Position numbers and translations under genes: made by a program. Positions 29,781-38,795 of a stretch of 64,000 bases of DNA are shown here, piece after piece; the stretch's first letter is position 1, and each line of letters opens with the position of its first letter. Origin of the DNA: CAVXJN01 sp963762165. Its GTDB lineage: Bacteria > Pseudomonadota > Gammaproteobacteria > JASBUN01. The DNA lies in contig CAVXJN010000003.1 of NCBI GenBank assembly GCA_963762165.1, positions 1,831,090 to 1,895,089 of the forward strand, written 5' to 3'. The notes beneath the pieces were generated by a model. The model was given only the letters and a program-made list of their open reading frames with translations, did no database searches and was not told where the DNA came from.

Positions 29781-30521
29781 ATGACCTACAGCCCGGAACT
29801 TCTGATCATCGTTCCGCTGGTCGTATTCACCGCCTATGTAGTTTACGGGTTGTCCGGTTTCGGTTCGGCCCTGGTGAATGTCTCGATACTGGCCCACTTT
29901 CTACCTTTGACGATCGTCGTCCCCGCGAGCCTGCTGCTGGATTTTTCCGCTGCAGCAATGGTGGGCACGCGTTTTCGCAGCGATGCGCAGTGGCGCGAAC
30001 TCGCGTTCATCGCGCCGTTCGTTTTGATCGGCATGGTGGCCGGGGTCGTGCTGTTGATCAATCTGCCACGGGATCAGGCACTCCTCGGTCTTGGCGTGTT
30101 GATCGGATTCTATGGGGCTTACACACTTGCCCGTCCTCAGCGGCTATCGATCATCAGCCGGGTCTGGGGTGTGCCCATGTGTCTGGTGGGAGGCGCGCTC
30201 AGTGGCTTGTTCGGCACTGGTGGACCGGTTTATGTGATCTACCTGAGCCGCCGCATTCCCGAGCCCATGCAATTGAAGGCCAGCTTGGCGGCGTTGTTGG
30301 CGGCGCACGGTTCCATACGCATCGTCATGTACCTCGTCACCGGGTTGCTGTTGCAAAAGGAAGTGCTGCTGGGCGCGTTGGCAATGTTTCCCATCATGTG
30401 GGTCGCGATGCGGCTGGGCGTGCGCCTGCACGCGCGCCTGTCGCGGGACCGCGTCATTCAGGTGATGTCGCTGGTGCTGATGGTAACCGGCATCACTCTC
30501 GTGTTGCGCGCCGTGGTTTGA
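29781..30521 (+). CDS. Sulfite/sulfate exporter, TauE/SafE family
   Basis: 246 residues with seven or eight hydrophobic helices. Two family half-motifs are seen: VYGLSGFGSALVNVSIL and GGALSGLFGTGGPVYVIYL. Members export sulfite, sulfoacetate or other anions. ATG 29781 begins a good family N terminus. Placed tail to tail with the GntR gene, beside a sulfatase operon, so exporting released sulfate or sulfite is a reasonable but unproven role. Confidence 0.85.
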   Translation: MTYSPELLIIVPLVVFTAYVVYGLSGFGSALVNVSILAHFLPLTIVVPASLLLDFSAAAMVGTRFRSDAQWRELAFIAPFVLIGMVAGVVLLINLPRDQALLGLGVLIGFYGAYTLARPQRLSIISRVWGVPMCLVGGALSGLFGTGGPVYVIYLSRRIPEPMQLKASLAALLAAHGSIRIVMYLVTGLLLQKEVLLGALAMFPIMWVAMRLGVRLHARLSRDRVIQVMSLVLMVTGITLVLRAVV

Positions 30522-30527
30522 TGGCGC

Positions 30528-31316
30528 TCAGAGCAGTGACGGTACCCGGCTGTCCACGTAGAGTTTGCGTTCGGTGGGCGGGATGTACATCTCTTGATAG
30601 TACATCGGCGTGTCGTCGCCGGCGTATGCGGTGCACTCCACCAGCATGCCGGTGGTGCCGCGGGGAACCTGGATCGCTTTGCAGACGTAACCGGGAAGCT
30701 GCAATTGGCGCATCTGCTCCTTGAGTGCGGTAAGGGGCCGCCCGGCACTGCGAACGATCAGCACTTTCAGGTTCGCCCCCATCAAGTTGTCCAGCGGGAT
30801 CTTCATGAACTCGGGAAAGCGATCGGCGAGAACGAAAAATCGGCTGTAGACATCGAATTCGTTGTTGATGACCATGCGCCGGTCGATGCGAATGACATTC
30901 TGATCGCCCTGCCGTAGCGGTGTCGACCAGGCTCCACGCCGGTGGGTCAGTGCGCGGTCGAGCACCACGGCATATACCGGCAGGAACGACTTTCCGTCGT
31001 CGCTCAGAAAACGGCAATGCCACGGACTTTCGAGCTGGTGGCGCGAATCCGCGACCACGGTCCCATAACCTCGCCGACGCTGCACCAAGCCCTGGTCGAC
31101 CAACTCCCGCAACGCCCGTTGCACAGTGCCGAGACTGTAGGGCGTGTGAGCGGCGAGTTGCGCTTCGGTCGGGAGCTTCGTGCCAGGAGGCCAGTAACCT
31201 TCGCTGATGGCCGCAGCCAGCGCATCGCGCAGCAATATGTACTTGGGGCCGGGCCCCTCGGACGGGCGTTCAGCGAGGAACTGCATGCCTTGCAAGCTCA
31301 CGTCTTCAGAAGTCAT
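30528..31316 (-). CDS. GntR-family transcriptional regulator, HutC/UTRA type
   Basis: N-terminal winged helix ~20-90 (KYILLRDALAAAISEGYWPPGTKLPTEAQLAAH..YSLGTVQRALRELVDQGLVQRRRGYGTVV), C-terminal UTRA ligand domain ~100-262 ending MYYQEMYIPPTER. ATG 31316 chosen; the frame stays open to a TTG at 31343. Divergent from the sulfatase gene with two 16-bp palindromes between, so it likely represses the sulfatase-TRAP-AcnX operon and itself until a pathway compound binds. Confidence 0.9.
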   Translation of the reverse strand: MTSEDVSLQGMQFLAERPSEGPGPKYILLRDALAAAISEGYWPPGTKLPTEAQLAAHTPYSLGTVQRALRELVDQGLVQRRRGYGTVVADSRHQLESPWHCRFLSDDGKSFLPVYAVVLDRALTHRRGAWSTPLRQGDQNVIRIDRRMVINNEFDVYSRFFVLADRFPEFMKIPLDNLMGANLKVLIVRSAGRPLTALKEQMRQLQLPGYVCKAIQVPRGTTGMLVECTAYAGDDTPMYYQEMYIPPTERKLYVDSRVPSLL

Positions 31317-31373
31317 CGCAACGATGTATTCCTTGACAGCCAATTGCCGATTGGGTATCTCTTACGCCCTCAG

Positions 31374-31410
31374 ATTACTACATAGTAATGGCTTATTACT
31401 ATAAAGTAAT
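31374..31410. promoter_or_regulatory. Twin palindromic operators between gntR and the sulfatase operon
   Basis: ATTACTACATAGTAAT (31374-31389) and ATTACTATAAAGTAAT (31395-31410) share the arms ATTACT/AGTAAT. Centres are 21 bases apart, two helical turns, so two dimers would bind the same face. The second ends 16 bases before the sulfatase ATG, blocking its start. Size and symmetry fit GntR-family operators. Confidence 0.8.
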
Positions 31411-31425
31411 CTTGACGGAGCCTGA

Positions 31426-32901
31426 ATGACGAACCTCGCTGCCCGCACGCCGATGAACCTGCTCATTCTGATGTCGGATGAGCACAGTCGCAAAATGAGC
31501 GGCTGTTACGGACACCCGTTGGTGCAGACGCCGAATCTGGACCGCTTGGCGGCTGGCGGGGTACGTTTCGACAGCGCCTATACCACGGTGCCGGTATGCG
31601 TCCCCGCTCGCGCCGCATTCGCAGTCGGAAAATACAATCATCAGATCGGCTTCTGGGATAACGCCGACCCCTACGACGGCTCGGTGACGAGTTGGCATCA
31701 TCAGCTTCGCCAGCGCGGACATCACGTGGCCTCCATCGGCAAGTTGCATTTTCGCTCGCGCGAAGACGACAACGGTTTCAGTGAAGAATTGTTGTCGATG
31801 CACGTGCTCAACGGCAAAGGCGATCTGTTGGGCTTGATCCGCGACGAGCTGCCGGTACGCGACAAATCATGGAAAATGGCGCGACTCGCCGGTCCGGGCG
31901 AGACGCCTTATACATACTATGATCGTGAAGTGACGGCCCGCGCCCAGACCTGGTTGCGCGAAGAGGCGCCCAAGCATCGGGACAAACCCTGGGTCCTGTT
32001 TGTTTCTCTGGTGGCGCCGCATTTTCCGCTCACCGCTCCGCCCGAATATTTCTATCGCTATTATACGGACCCGAACCTGCCCATGCCCAAGCTCTATGCG
32101 CAATCGGAGCGGCCGGATCACCCCTTTGTCCGTGATTATGCATCGGCGTTCGGATACGACGAACATTTTCACAACGAGGATTCGGTGCGCCGCGCGGTCG
32201 CCGGCTATATGGGTTTGTGTTCGTTCATGGACGAGCAAATGGGCAAGATCCTGCACACGCTCGAGGACGCCGGCCTGACGCAGAACACGCGGGTGCTCTA
32301 CACCAGCGATCATGGCGACAATCTCGGCGCGCGTGGTTTGTGGGGCAAGTCGACGCTGTACGAGGAAGCGGCGGGCGTTCCGCTATTGATCGCCGGACCC
32401 GACATATCCCGCGGTACGAGTTGCGCGACGCCGGCCAGTCACGTGGACGTGTATCCGTTTATTCTCGATGCGGTCGGCGAAACCGACCCGGCACTGATGG
32501 AAGAACATCCGGGGCATTCTTTGTTTGATCTTGCACAAGGCGCGACTCCGCAACGCAGCGTCCTGTGCGAGTACCATGGCATGGGATCGAAGCACGGTGC
32601 GTTCATGCTGCGTTTCGACCGGTACAAATACGTGTACTACGTCGACTATCCGCCGCAGTTGTTCGATTTACAGCGCGATCCGGAGGAGTTGCGGGATTTG
32701 GCCGGCGATCCGTCCTACAGCAGCCTGCTCGAACAAGGAGAGCGGCAGTTGCGCTCAATCTGCGATCCCGAGCAAGTGGATGCCCGCGCCAAGCAGCGCC
32801 AGCAACAGTTGCTGGCGCTGAACGGCGGCCGGGCGGCAGCGCTGGCCGCCGGTGATCTGGGCTTCACGCCGCCGCCGGTACGGGTTCAGATCGATTCGTG
32901 A
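31426..32901 (+). CDS. Type I sulfatase, choline-sulfatase-like, cytoplasmic
   Basis: 491 residues without a signal peptide. N-terminal metal site LILMSDEHSRKMSGCYGHPLVQTPNLDRLA; the formylglycine motif is CVPARAAFAVGK with modifiable Cys58 (C-x-P-x-R); then LYTSDHGDNLGARGLWGKSTLYEEAAGVPLLI with metal Asp-His and the catalytic lysine. Splits a sulfate ester into alcohol and sulfate. The C-terminal region matches the choline-sulfatase-like branch only loosely, so substrate is open. First gene of an operon with a TRAP transporter and aconitase X, so the substrate is probably imported still sulfated. Confidence 0.9.
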   Translation: MTNLAARTPMNLLILMSDEHSRKMSGCYGHPLVQTPNLDRLAAGGVRFDSAYTTVPVCVPARAAFAVGKYNHQIGFWDNADPYDGSVTSWHHQLRQRGHHVASIGKLHFRSREDDNGFSEELLSMHVLNGKGDLLGLIRDELPVRDKSWKMARLAGPGETPYTYYDREVTARAQTWLREEAPKHRDKPWVLFVSLVAPHFPLTAPPEYFYRYYTDPNLPMPKLYAQSERPDHPFVRDYASAFGYDEHFHNEDSVRRAVAGYMGLCSFMDEQMGKILHTLEDAGLTQNTRVLYTSDHGDNLGARGLWGKSTLYEEAAGVPLLIAGPDISRGTSCATPASHVDVYPFILDAVGETDPALMEEHPGHSLFDLAQGATPQRSVLCEYHGMGSKHGAFMLRFDRYKYVYYVDYPPQLFDLQRDPEELRDLAGDPSYSSLLEQGERQLRSICDPEQVDARAKQRQQQLLALNGGRAAALAAGDLGFTPPPVRVQIDS

Positions 32902-32991
32902 ACGTTTTCCGGGGTCAGCATCGCTCCGGACGCTTCGGCAGCTCGACTGCCGGTCTATAACAAGGCAAGCATCATTACACGAGGAGGAGTC

Positions 32992-33996
32992 ATGAAAAAA
33001 TCCAGAATTCTCGCCGTCCTGCTGGGCGCGGTACTGGCAATTCCGGGTTTGGCGCAAGCGGACCGCTATCGCATGTCGATATCGACCTGGGGCAGCCCGA
33101 AACACCCGCAAGTCACGCAGTTCGTGCCCACGTTCGTGAAACTTGTCGAGGAACGCAGTGACGGTCGGATCAAATTCCGGGTCTTCGAAGGTGGCGAAAT
33201 GGTCAAGCAGCAATTCGTCGCCACTGCGGTGCCCCAGGGAACCGTGGACATTTCGCTGACCACACTCGACAACTGGTCCGGGCGCATTTCGGATGTTTCC
33301 ATTCTCACCAGTCCTTTGTGGACCTGGTCGATGCAGCGCTCGCGCGATGAGTTGGTGCCGGGCAAGCCCGTGTACGACCATTTCAATGATGAGCTGAAAA
33401 AGCAGGGCGCGATGATGATCGCCATGTTCGACATCGGGCCGCCGGTGCTGTCGACCAATTTCGAATGCAAAGTTCCTTCCGACCTCAAGGGCAAGACCAT
33501 GCGGGTCTATTCCAAAGGTGCTGGTGAAGTGATGCAGGCCCTGGGTGCTGCGCCGGTCACCATGGGCGTGGGCGACGTTTATTCGGCCCTGCAGCGCGGC
33601 ACGGTGGACGGCGCGATGGGCGGCCTCGGCGGCGCGGTGGGCTTGAAGCACTACGAGGTTACCAAGCACATGTTCGCGCCCATGGGCGCGTTGGGGACGC
33701 TGATTCACGCCTACGTGATGAACGCCGAGAAATTCAACTCATTGCCGGAAGACTTGCAGAAGGTCGTCATGCAGTCGGCGTTGGACGCCCGCAACCAGGC
33801 GCAGCAATACATGATCGACAGCTACGACGAGTTGTTGGACAAGGTGCGCAAGCACGGTAACGACGTGGTCAAGCTGGAGCAGGGCAGCGAGCGCTGGGAC
33901 AAATGGCGCGAGGCGCTGGATCCGCTCGCCAAGGAAGCCCGCGAAACCTATCCGCCTGAACTGGTGAAAATGGTGACCAGCGACGGCGGTTCCTGA
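32992..33996 (+). CDS. dctP: TRAP transporter solute-binding protein, DctP family
   Basis: 334 residues, signal peptide 1-23 ending LAQA. DctP landmarks: STWGSPKHPQVTQFVPTFVKLVEERSDGRIKFRVFEGGEM, FECKVPSDLKGKTMRVYSKG with the conserved arginine that pairs with the substrate carboxylate, and GVGDVYSALQRGTVDGAMGG. GAGGAG ribosome binding site. Indicates a carboxylate-containing ligand. Ninety bases after the sulfatase. Confidence 0.93.
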   Translation: MKKSRILAVLLGAVLAIPGLAQADRYRMSISTWGSPKHPQVTQFVPTFVKLVEERSDGRIKFRVFEGGEMVKQQFVATAVPQGTVDISLTTLDNWSGRISDVSILTSPLWTWSMQRSRDELVPGKPVYDHFNDELKKQGAMMIAMFDIGPPVLSTNFECKVPSDLKGKTMRVYSKGAGEVMQALGAAPVTMGVGDVYSALQRGTVDGAMGGLGGAVGLKHYEVTKHMFAPMGALGTLIHAYVMNAEKFNSLPEDLQKVVMQSALDARNQAQQYMIDSYDELLDKVRKHGNDVVKLEQGSERWDKWREALDPLAKEARETYPPELVKMVTSDGGS

Positions 33997-34018
33997 GGTT
34001 CGCGAGCGGAAACAGTCG

Positions 34019-34534
34019 ATGAAGCGTTGGTTGACCACAGGCTGCGCGTCGTTGTGCCACGGCATGACGACGGTGTCCATGGCGGTGCTGTTGATGTTGG
34101 CGTTGCCAATCACCTACGACGCTACTGCCCGGGCCTTCGGTCATCCCACCATCTGGGTATTTGAGGTATCGGTGTATGCGCTGATTGCGGCGGGGTTCCT
34201 GGCGAACCCCGTCGCCCTGCGTACCGGAGCGCATTTTCGCGTCACCATTCTGCACAAGCTTTTTCCGCGCCTGCGTCGGGCGTTGGACGTGTTTGCATTG
34301 TTGATGACGTTGTTGTTTTCGATGCTGCTGATCGGCACGGGCTTTTATTTCGTCTGGTACGCGTGGCATAACCATATCCTGTCCGCCACCATGCTCGAGG
34401 TGCCGCTGTGGATTCCGCAGCTCGCCCTTCCTATCGGCGGTATCGGATTGTTCCTGCAGACACTTGCATTGCTGCTCAGCGGCCAGTCCCCCGGCGAAGA
34501 AGAAGATGTCGCAGCCGAGTCGGTGGGAGACTGA
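34019..34534 (+). CDS. dctQ: TRAP transporter small permease, DctQ family
   Basis: 171 residues with four helices. Family features: WVFEVSVYALIAAGFLANPVALRTGAHFRV and IPQLALPIGGIGLFLQTLALLL. Intact, 22 bases after dctP and 9 before dctM. Confidence 0.92.
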   Translation: MKRWLTTGCASLCHGMTTVSMAVLLMLALPITYDATARAFGHPTIWVFEVSVYALIAAGFLANPVALRTGAHFRVTILHKLFPRLRRALDVFALLMTLLFSMLLIGTGFYFVWYAWHNHILSATMLEVPLWIPQLALPIGGIGLFLQTLALLLSGQSPGEEEDVAAESVGD

Positions 34535-34543
34535 GCACTCGTT

Positions 34544-35830
34544 ATGGACTTCATATTCGACTACGCCGGTTATATCGCCATCGGTCTGCTGTTTTTGTTC
34601 ATGGTTCTGGGCGTGCCGGTATTCGTGTCCATGGCGCTGTCGGCGTTCTTTGCTGCGCTCGCTTTAGATCCTGCGGAACTGGTGTTTCGTAGCTTCGTAC
34701 AGACCACTTGGCAGAGCGCGTCGATATTCGAATTGGTCGCGTTGCCCATGTTCGTATTTACCGGCACCATCATGCAGCAGACGGACGCCGGGCGTGATTT
34801 GTTCGCGGTGACCAAGGCATGGGTCGGCGCGCTTTCCAACTCCCTCGGTGTCGCGACCATTGTCGCGTGCGGCATATTCGCCGCCATCAGCGGTTCGAGT
34901 ATCGCCACCGCCGCGACCCTGGGCCTGGTGGCCATTCCGTTGCTGGTGGAGGAAGGCTACGGCGCGCGGCGCGCCAGCGGCTTCGTTGCCGGGGGCGGTA
35001 CGCTCGGCATCATCATTCCGCCATCGATTCCGCTGATCCTCTACGGCGTCGTGACCGAAACCTCCATCGGCCAACTGTTCATTGCCGGCATCGTGCCCGG
35101 CTTGCTGATGCTGAGCTTGTTCGGCATCTACGTGTGGCTGAGTCGCCCGCGTGTCGTGGTCGAACATCACGTCAGCAGCGCCGAACGTTGGCGCATCACC
35201 CGCAATTCCGTCGGTGTGCTGCTGCTGCCGGTTGCCATCATTACCGCGATTTACACCGGCGTGTTCACGCCCACCGAAGTCGGGGCGTTGTCCGTGGTAT
35301 ATGTCGTGGTCCTGGGCATACTGCAGCGGCGGTTGAGCTGGGCGAAGCTTATGAAAGCCACGCGCCTGGCGACTACCACCACGGGCATGCTGTTCATGCT
35401 GATCGTGTTCGGCCAGTACTTTGCGCATTTTCTGACGTTCGAACAAATTCCCCAGGCCATCGCCGACGCGATTGTCGCCAATGCCGGCGGCGTGTTTGCG
35501 GTGACGCTGATGATCCTGACTTACCTGGTACTGGGCATGTTTCTCGAGAGTGCGGCGATGCTGCTGATCTCGATCCCCATTTTTTTCCCGGTTGCAGAGG
35601 CGGCCGGTATGCATCCGCTGACCTTCGGCATATTTGCCTGTATCGCCATGGAGATCGCGCAGATCTCGCCGCCGGTGGGCGTAAACCTGTTCACCATCCA
35701 CGGCATATCGCGCATCCCCCTGTGGACCATCGCCAAGGGCGCGCTGCCGTTTCTGCTCATCCAGATCATGATGCTGTATTTGGTGTATTTCTTCGGTGGG
35801 CTCACCACCTGGCTTCCGCACACCATGTGA
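34544..35830 (+). CDS. dctM: TRAP transporter large permease, DctM family
   Basis: 428 residues, about 12 helices. Seen: LGVPVFVSMALSAFFAAL, GIFAAISGSSIATAATLGLVAIPLLVEEGYG, GGTLGIIIPPSIPLILYGV, and SPPVGVNLFTIHGIS. Drives Na+-linked import of the DctP-bound compound. Intact. Confidence 0.95.
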   Translation: MDFIFDYAGYIAIGLLFLFMVLGVPVFVSMALSAFFAALALDPAELVFRSFVQTTWQSASIFELVALPMFVFTGTIMQQTDAGRDLFAVTKAWVGALSNSLGVATIVACGIFAAISGSSIATAATLGLVAIPLLVEEGYGARRASGFVAGGGTLGIIIPPSIPLILYGVVTETSIGQLFIAGIVPGLLMLSLFGIYVWLSRPRVVVEHHVSSAERWRITRNSVGVLLLPVAIITAIYTGVFTPTEVGALSVVYVVVLGILQRRLSWAKLMKATRLATTTTGMLFMLIVFGQYFAHFLTFEQIPQAIADAIVANAGGVFAVTLMILTYLVLGMFLESAAMLLISIPIFFPVAEAAGMHPLTFGIFACIAMEIAQISPPVGVNLFTIHGISRIPLWTIAKGALPFLLIQIMMLYLVYFFGGLTTWLPHTM

Positions 35831-35861
35831 GCAACCGATATTTCACGGGAGTTGAACGATC

Positions 35862-37113
35862 ATGAAACTGACCGATTATGAACAGGCCATGTTGGCGGGC
35901 GACATGGGCGAACCGCGGCGCATCGCCTTGCAGCAGCAGCTGCAAGTAGGGCGCTTCTTCGATGCCGAAGACTTTGTCGAAGTGGACCAGGCGCACATCA
36001 TGGGTGACACCGAGTCACTTGGCGAAGCGGGCGTCGCGTTTCTGGAACGTCTGGCGTCGTTTCCGGAGAACGAACGTCAGGTCATGGTGCCGACCATTAC
36101 CGATCCGCGCGGCATCGACCAATGCCGCTACAAACTGCTCAAACAGCGCGAAGAATGGGCAACCCTGGAACAGCGTGCCGTCGACGCCATGCGCAAGCTC
36201 GGTATTCTGATGACCGACACCTGCATCAATTATCAGACGATTCAGGCACCGGTGTTCGGCCAGCACCTGGCGTTCGGCGACACCGGCGTGGTGATCTATT
36301 CCAACAGTGTCTGCGGTGCGCGTAGCAACTTCGAAGGCGGCCCGGCGGCACTTTCCGCCGCGCTTACCGGACGCACGCCGCGCTACGGTTACCACCTGGA
36401 TCGGCACCGGCGCGGCACGCACCTGTTCCAGATCGACTTCCAGCCGCGAGAACCTGACCGAATGGGGCGCGCTCGGCGCCCTGGTCGGTCGCTCCAGCGG
36501 GTCCTATTGGACCGTGCCGGTGCTGACGGGCCTCGCTGGCGAGGCGGATTCCGATGCCTTGAAGCATTTCGGCGCTGCGATGGCGAGCTACGGTTCGGTG
36601 CCCATGTTCCATATCGAAGGCATTACGCCGGAAGCGAACGACCTGCAAAAGGTGTTTGACGGTGCCGCCGCCGGCGGCGCAACGCGTGACACGAAAGGAC
36701 CTGGACGAGTTCTATCGCTCGTTCGGCCGTCACGACGACCGCGTCGACGTGGTGGTGTTCGCCGCACCGCAATTGTCGCTGATCGAGATGCGCAAAGTCG
36801 CGGAGCTGCTGAAGGGACGTAAAGGTGCATAAAGACACGGCCTTGATGGTGGCGACCTCGCCCGGAGAACAAATCCGCCTGCGATCGCATGGGCATCACG
36901 GACACCATCGAGCAGTCGGGCGGCGTGGTGTTGAGCGGCGTGTGTTTTTATCAGATGTATGCGCGCGAGACCGGCGAGGCCAACCATTGGAAGCGTTTGC
37001 TCAGCAACTCGGCGAAGCTGGTCAACATCATCGGCGGTTACGGTTACGAGCCGGTGCTTGCGCCCATGGAAGCGTGCATCGAAGCCGCCGTGAACGGGAG
37101 GATGGGAGCATGA
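35862..37113 (+). CDS. Aconitase X catalytic (large) subunit (four frameshifts)
   Basis: Dehydratase of the AcnX family; bacterial two-part members convert cis-3-hydroxy-L-proline to a pyrroline, and archaeal ones dehydrate mevalonate 5-phosphate. Visible: MLAGDMGEPRRIALQQQLQVGRFFDAEDFVEVDQAHIMGD, TDTCINYQTIQAPVFGQHLAFGDTGVVIYSNSVCGARSNFEGGP with a cluster-ligand cysteine, TGRTPRYGYHL, ENLTEWGALGALVGR, and CYQ-like YQMYARE plus NSAKLVNIIGGYGYEPVLAPMEACIEAAV. Frame moves +1 near 36441, 36682, 36820 and 36863. ATGA overlap with the small subunit. Substrate here unknown. Confidence 0.82.
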
Positions 37114-37523
37114 GTGACACCGTCTATCGAGGACATGTCGGCATCGGAGAAAAGGTCAGCGGCGTAGCGTTGGTGGCGAAGGACAACTTCAGCGCCCGCT
37201 ACGATCTGGACCGGATCAAAGGCATATTTTCCCGCGAAGCGCACAAACTCCACGGCCAAAGTTACGTCGGCACGATCCTGGTATTGAACACCGCCAAAGG
37301 CGGCGTCGCCACCGCGTGGATGCTGCATGAAATGAAATCCCGGGACATGGCGCCGGCTGCTCTGGTGCTGAACAGCGCCAATCCCATCATGGCCCAGGGC
37401 GCGGCATTGGCCGCGCTGCCGTTTGTCGATCGGTTCGAAAACGATATCACCGACGCTATCAAAACCGGCGACCGGGTCACAGTGGACCCGCAGGCCGGCA
37501 CGGTCACGCTACACCGAGACTAG
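37110..37523 (+). CDS. Aconitase X swivel (small) subunit
   Basis: 137 residues, DUF126-type swivelling domain. Typical sequence GQSYVGTILVLNTAKGGVATAWMLHEM, where the family has the substrate-binding serine/glycine-rich loop, and LNSANPIMAQGAALAALPFVDRF. Forms the active site together with the large subunit; in some organisms the two are fused. Intact, last gene of the operon. Confidence 0.88.
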   Translation: MSDTVYRGHVGIGEKVSGVALVAKDNFSARYDLDRIKGIFSREAHKLHGQSYVGTILVLNTAKGGVATAWMLHEMKSRDMAPAALVLNSANPIMAQGAALAALPFVDRFENDITDAIKTGDRVTVDPQAGTVTLHRD

Positions 37524-37690
37524 CGCGGCCGCGCGCCCGCAGCCCGCTGCAACGATTTGTCGAGCGCCGTTCCAGAATTTCGTATGGGTCTGCTCGCAGG
37601 TTCAGCCCGTTCAAAAGCGCGCAGTTTGACCGTTTCGCGAGGGTGTTCGGTGTAAGCGTTGATTTTGGATGTGTCAAGCAAGTTCGCGAT

Positions 37691-38401
37691 CTACGATCCT
37701 GACACGATCTCCAGCCATTGATCGTACAGCCGATCTGTAAGCCGTTGCATTCGCGTGACCTTCACATCCATAGCATCGCGGATTTGCGCGATCGACTGGA
37801 CGCTATCTGATACCGGCGCGACATCGTAACCATAAACGTCCAGCCAATCGCTCAACATTTCCACCGTTACCTCGAGGTGAGCGACGGTTGCAACGATGTT
37901 GCCATGCATGACGAATGCCTGATCGGCGCAAAACCGGCTTTCAAGCAACGGCACCGCTCCGTCTGGTATGGAAAATCGGTCATGGTGCCAAAGCAGCACA
38001 TCGTTGGCTTCTGGAACATCTCCTAGCCAACGATCTGCTTCGCGATTAGCAAGCTTCCTGACGGTGTGCCAGCCAATTTCTTTTTGCGGCATTTGCACTA
38101 CGGCGCCGCCGAGCGCTTTGCTAATCAACTGCGAGCCGAGACAATGCCCGAGTATAGGGATGCCGGAATCAGCAGCCGTACGAATGAGCCGTAACTCGTC
38201 TTCGATCCATGGAAAGTCGTCATTGACGCTCATCGTGCCGCCGAGGAACACGAGACCGGAGACTTCAGTCAGCGTTTCTGGCACTGAGTCTCCGGCGTCG
38301 ATACAGACGAACTCGTAAGGTATAGCGCGCCGGGAGAGGACCTCGGTTAGATGCCCGGCTCCGATCCAGTCTTGGTGGCGAAAAATTCGTATCGGTTTCA
38401 T
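37691..38401 (-). CDS. Class I glutamine amidotransferase-like protein
   Basis: 236 residues, GATase1 fold similar to the GMP-synthase amidotransferase half. Nucleophile Cys87 in PILGHCLGSQLISKALGG; catalytic His-x-Glu in ATVAHLEVTVEM; GWHTV and LLWHHDRFSIP match the family. Such lone proteins hydrolyse gamma-glutamyl compounds or glutamine. ATG 38401 chosen; the frame is open further up. Divergent from the methylated-amine operon, so a gamma-glutamyl hydrolase role in it is possible. Confidence 0.8.
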   Translation of the reverse strand: MKPIRIFRHQDWIGAGHLTEVLSRRAIPYEFVCIDAGDSVPETLTEVSGLVFLGGTMSVNDDFPWIEDELRLIRTAADSGIPILGHCLGSQLISKALGGAVVQMPQKEIGWHTVRKLANREADRWLGDVPEANDVLLWHHDRFSIPDGAVPLLESRFCADQAFVMHGNIVATVAHLEVTVEMLSDWLDVYGYDVAPVSDSVQSIAQIRDAMDVKVTRMQRLTDRLYDQWLEIVSGS

Positions 38402-38610
38402 TTGTCCGTTCCATTCGTATATGCGCCGTTCGTTCAGGAATCGCGAGCAGAACCAAGTTCGGTACAGCGCCAAGCGGTCGGGTGGCAAGCTGCAAATCCG
38501 TGCGCGGGGGGTGGTAGCTTCGCAAACAAACCTACGTACGCACGCAATTTTGCGTGTGCTGTAGATCGGGCGCAACCGCGAAGAGACAAACCCGTCCTCG
38601 CGGGGCCACG

Positions 38611-38646
38611 CTACTCAATAGGGGGTATGTCTTACGAGCGATTGAT
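38611..38646 (+). promoter_or_regulatory. Putative island regulatory site 1
   Basis: Begins CTACTCAATAGGGGGTATGT and ends GCGATTGAT; 26 of its first 35 bases match site 2 at 61551. It lies in the 394-base divergent gap 38402-38795, 150 bases before the FAD oxidoreductase ATG; nothing else was recognised in that gap. Confidence 0.4.
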
Positions 38647-38795
38647 AAAAGGGAGTACGGCGGTTGATCATTTCGTCCAGAGTTCGCAACCATCAGCATG
38701 CCGAGCAGAGTGATCTGGACTGCTCGGGCGCGAGAGCGCCAAGTACCGGCAAGCGCCTGATTTCAACATCTCCGGATTCCGAGGAGCGCGTAAGA

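Noticed and set aside
34664..35821. 385-codon minus-strand frame opposite dctM
   Set aside because: Same Gln/His/Arg-rich antisense composition; dctM on the plus strand is unmistakable.
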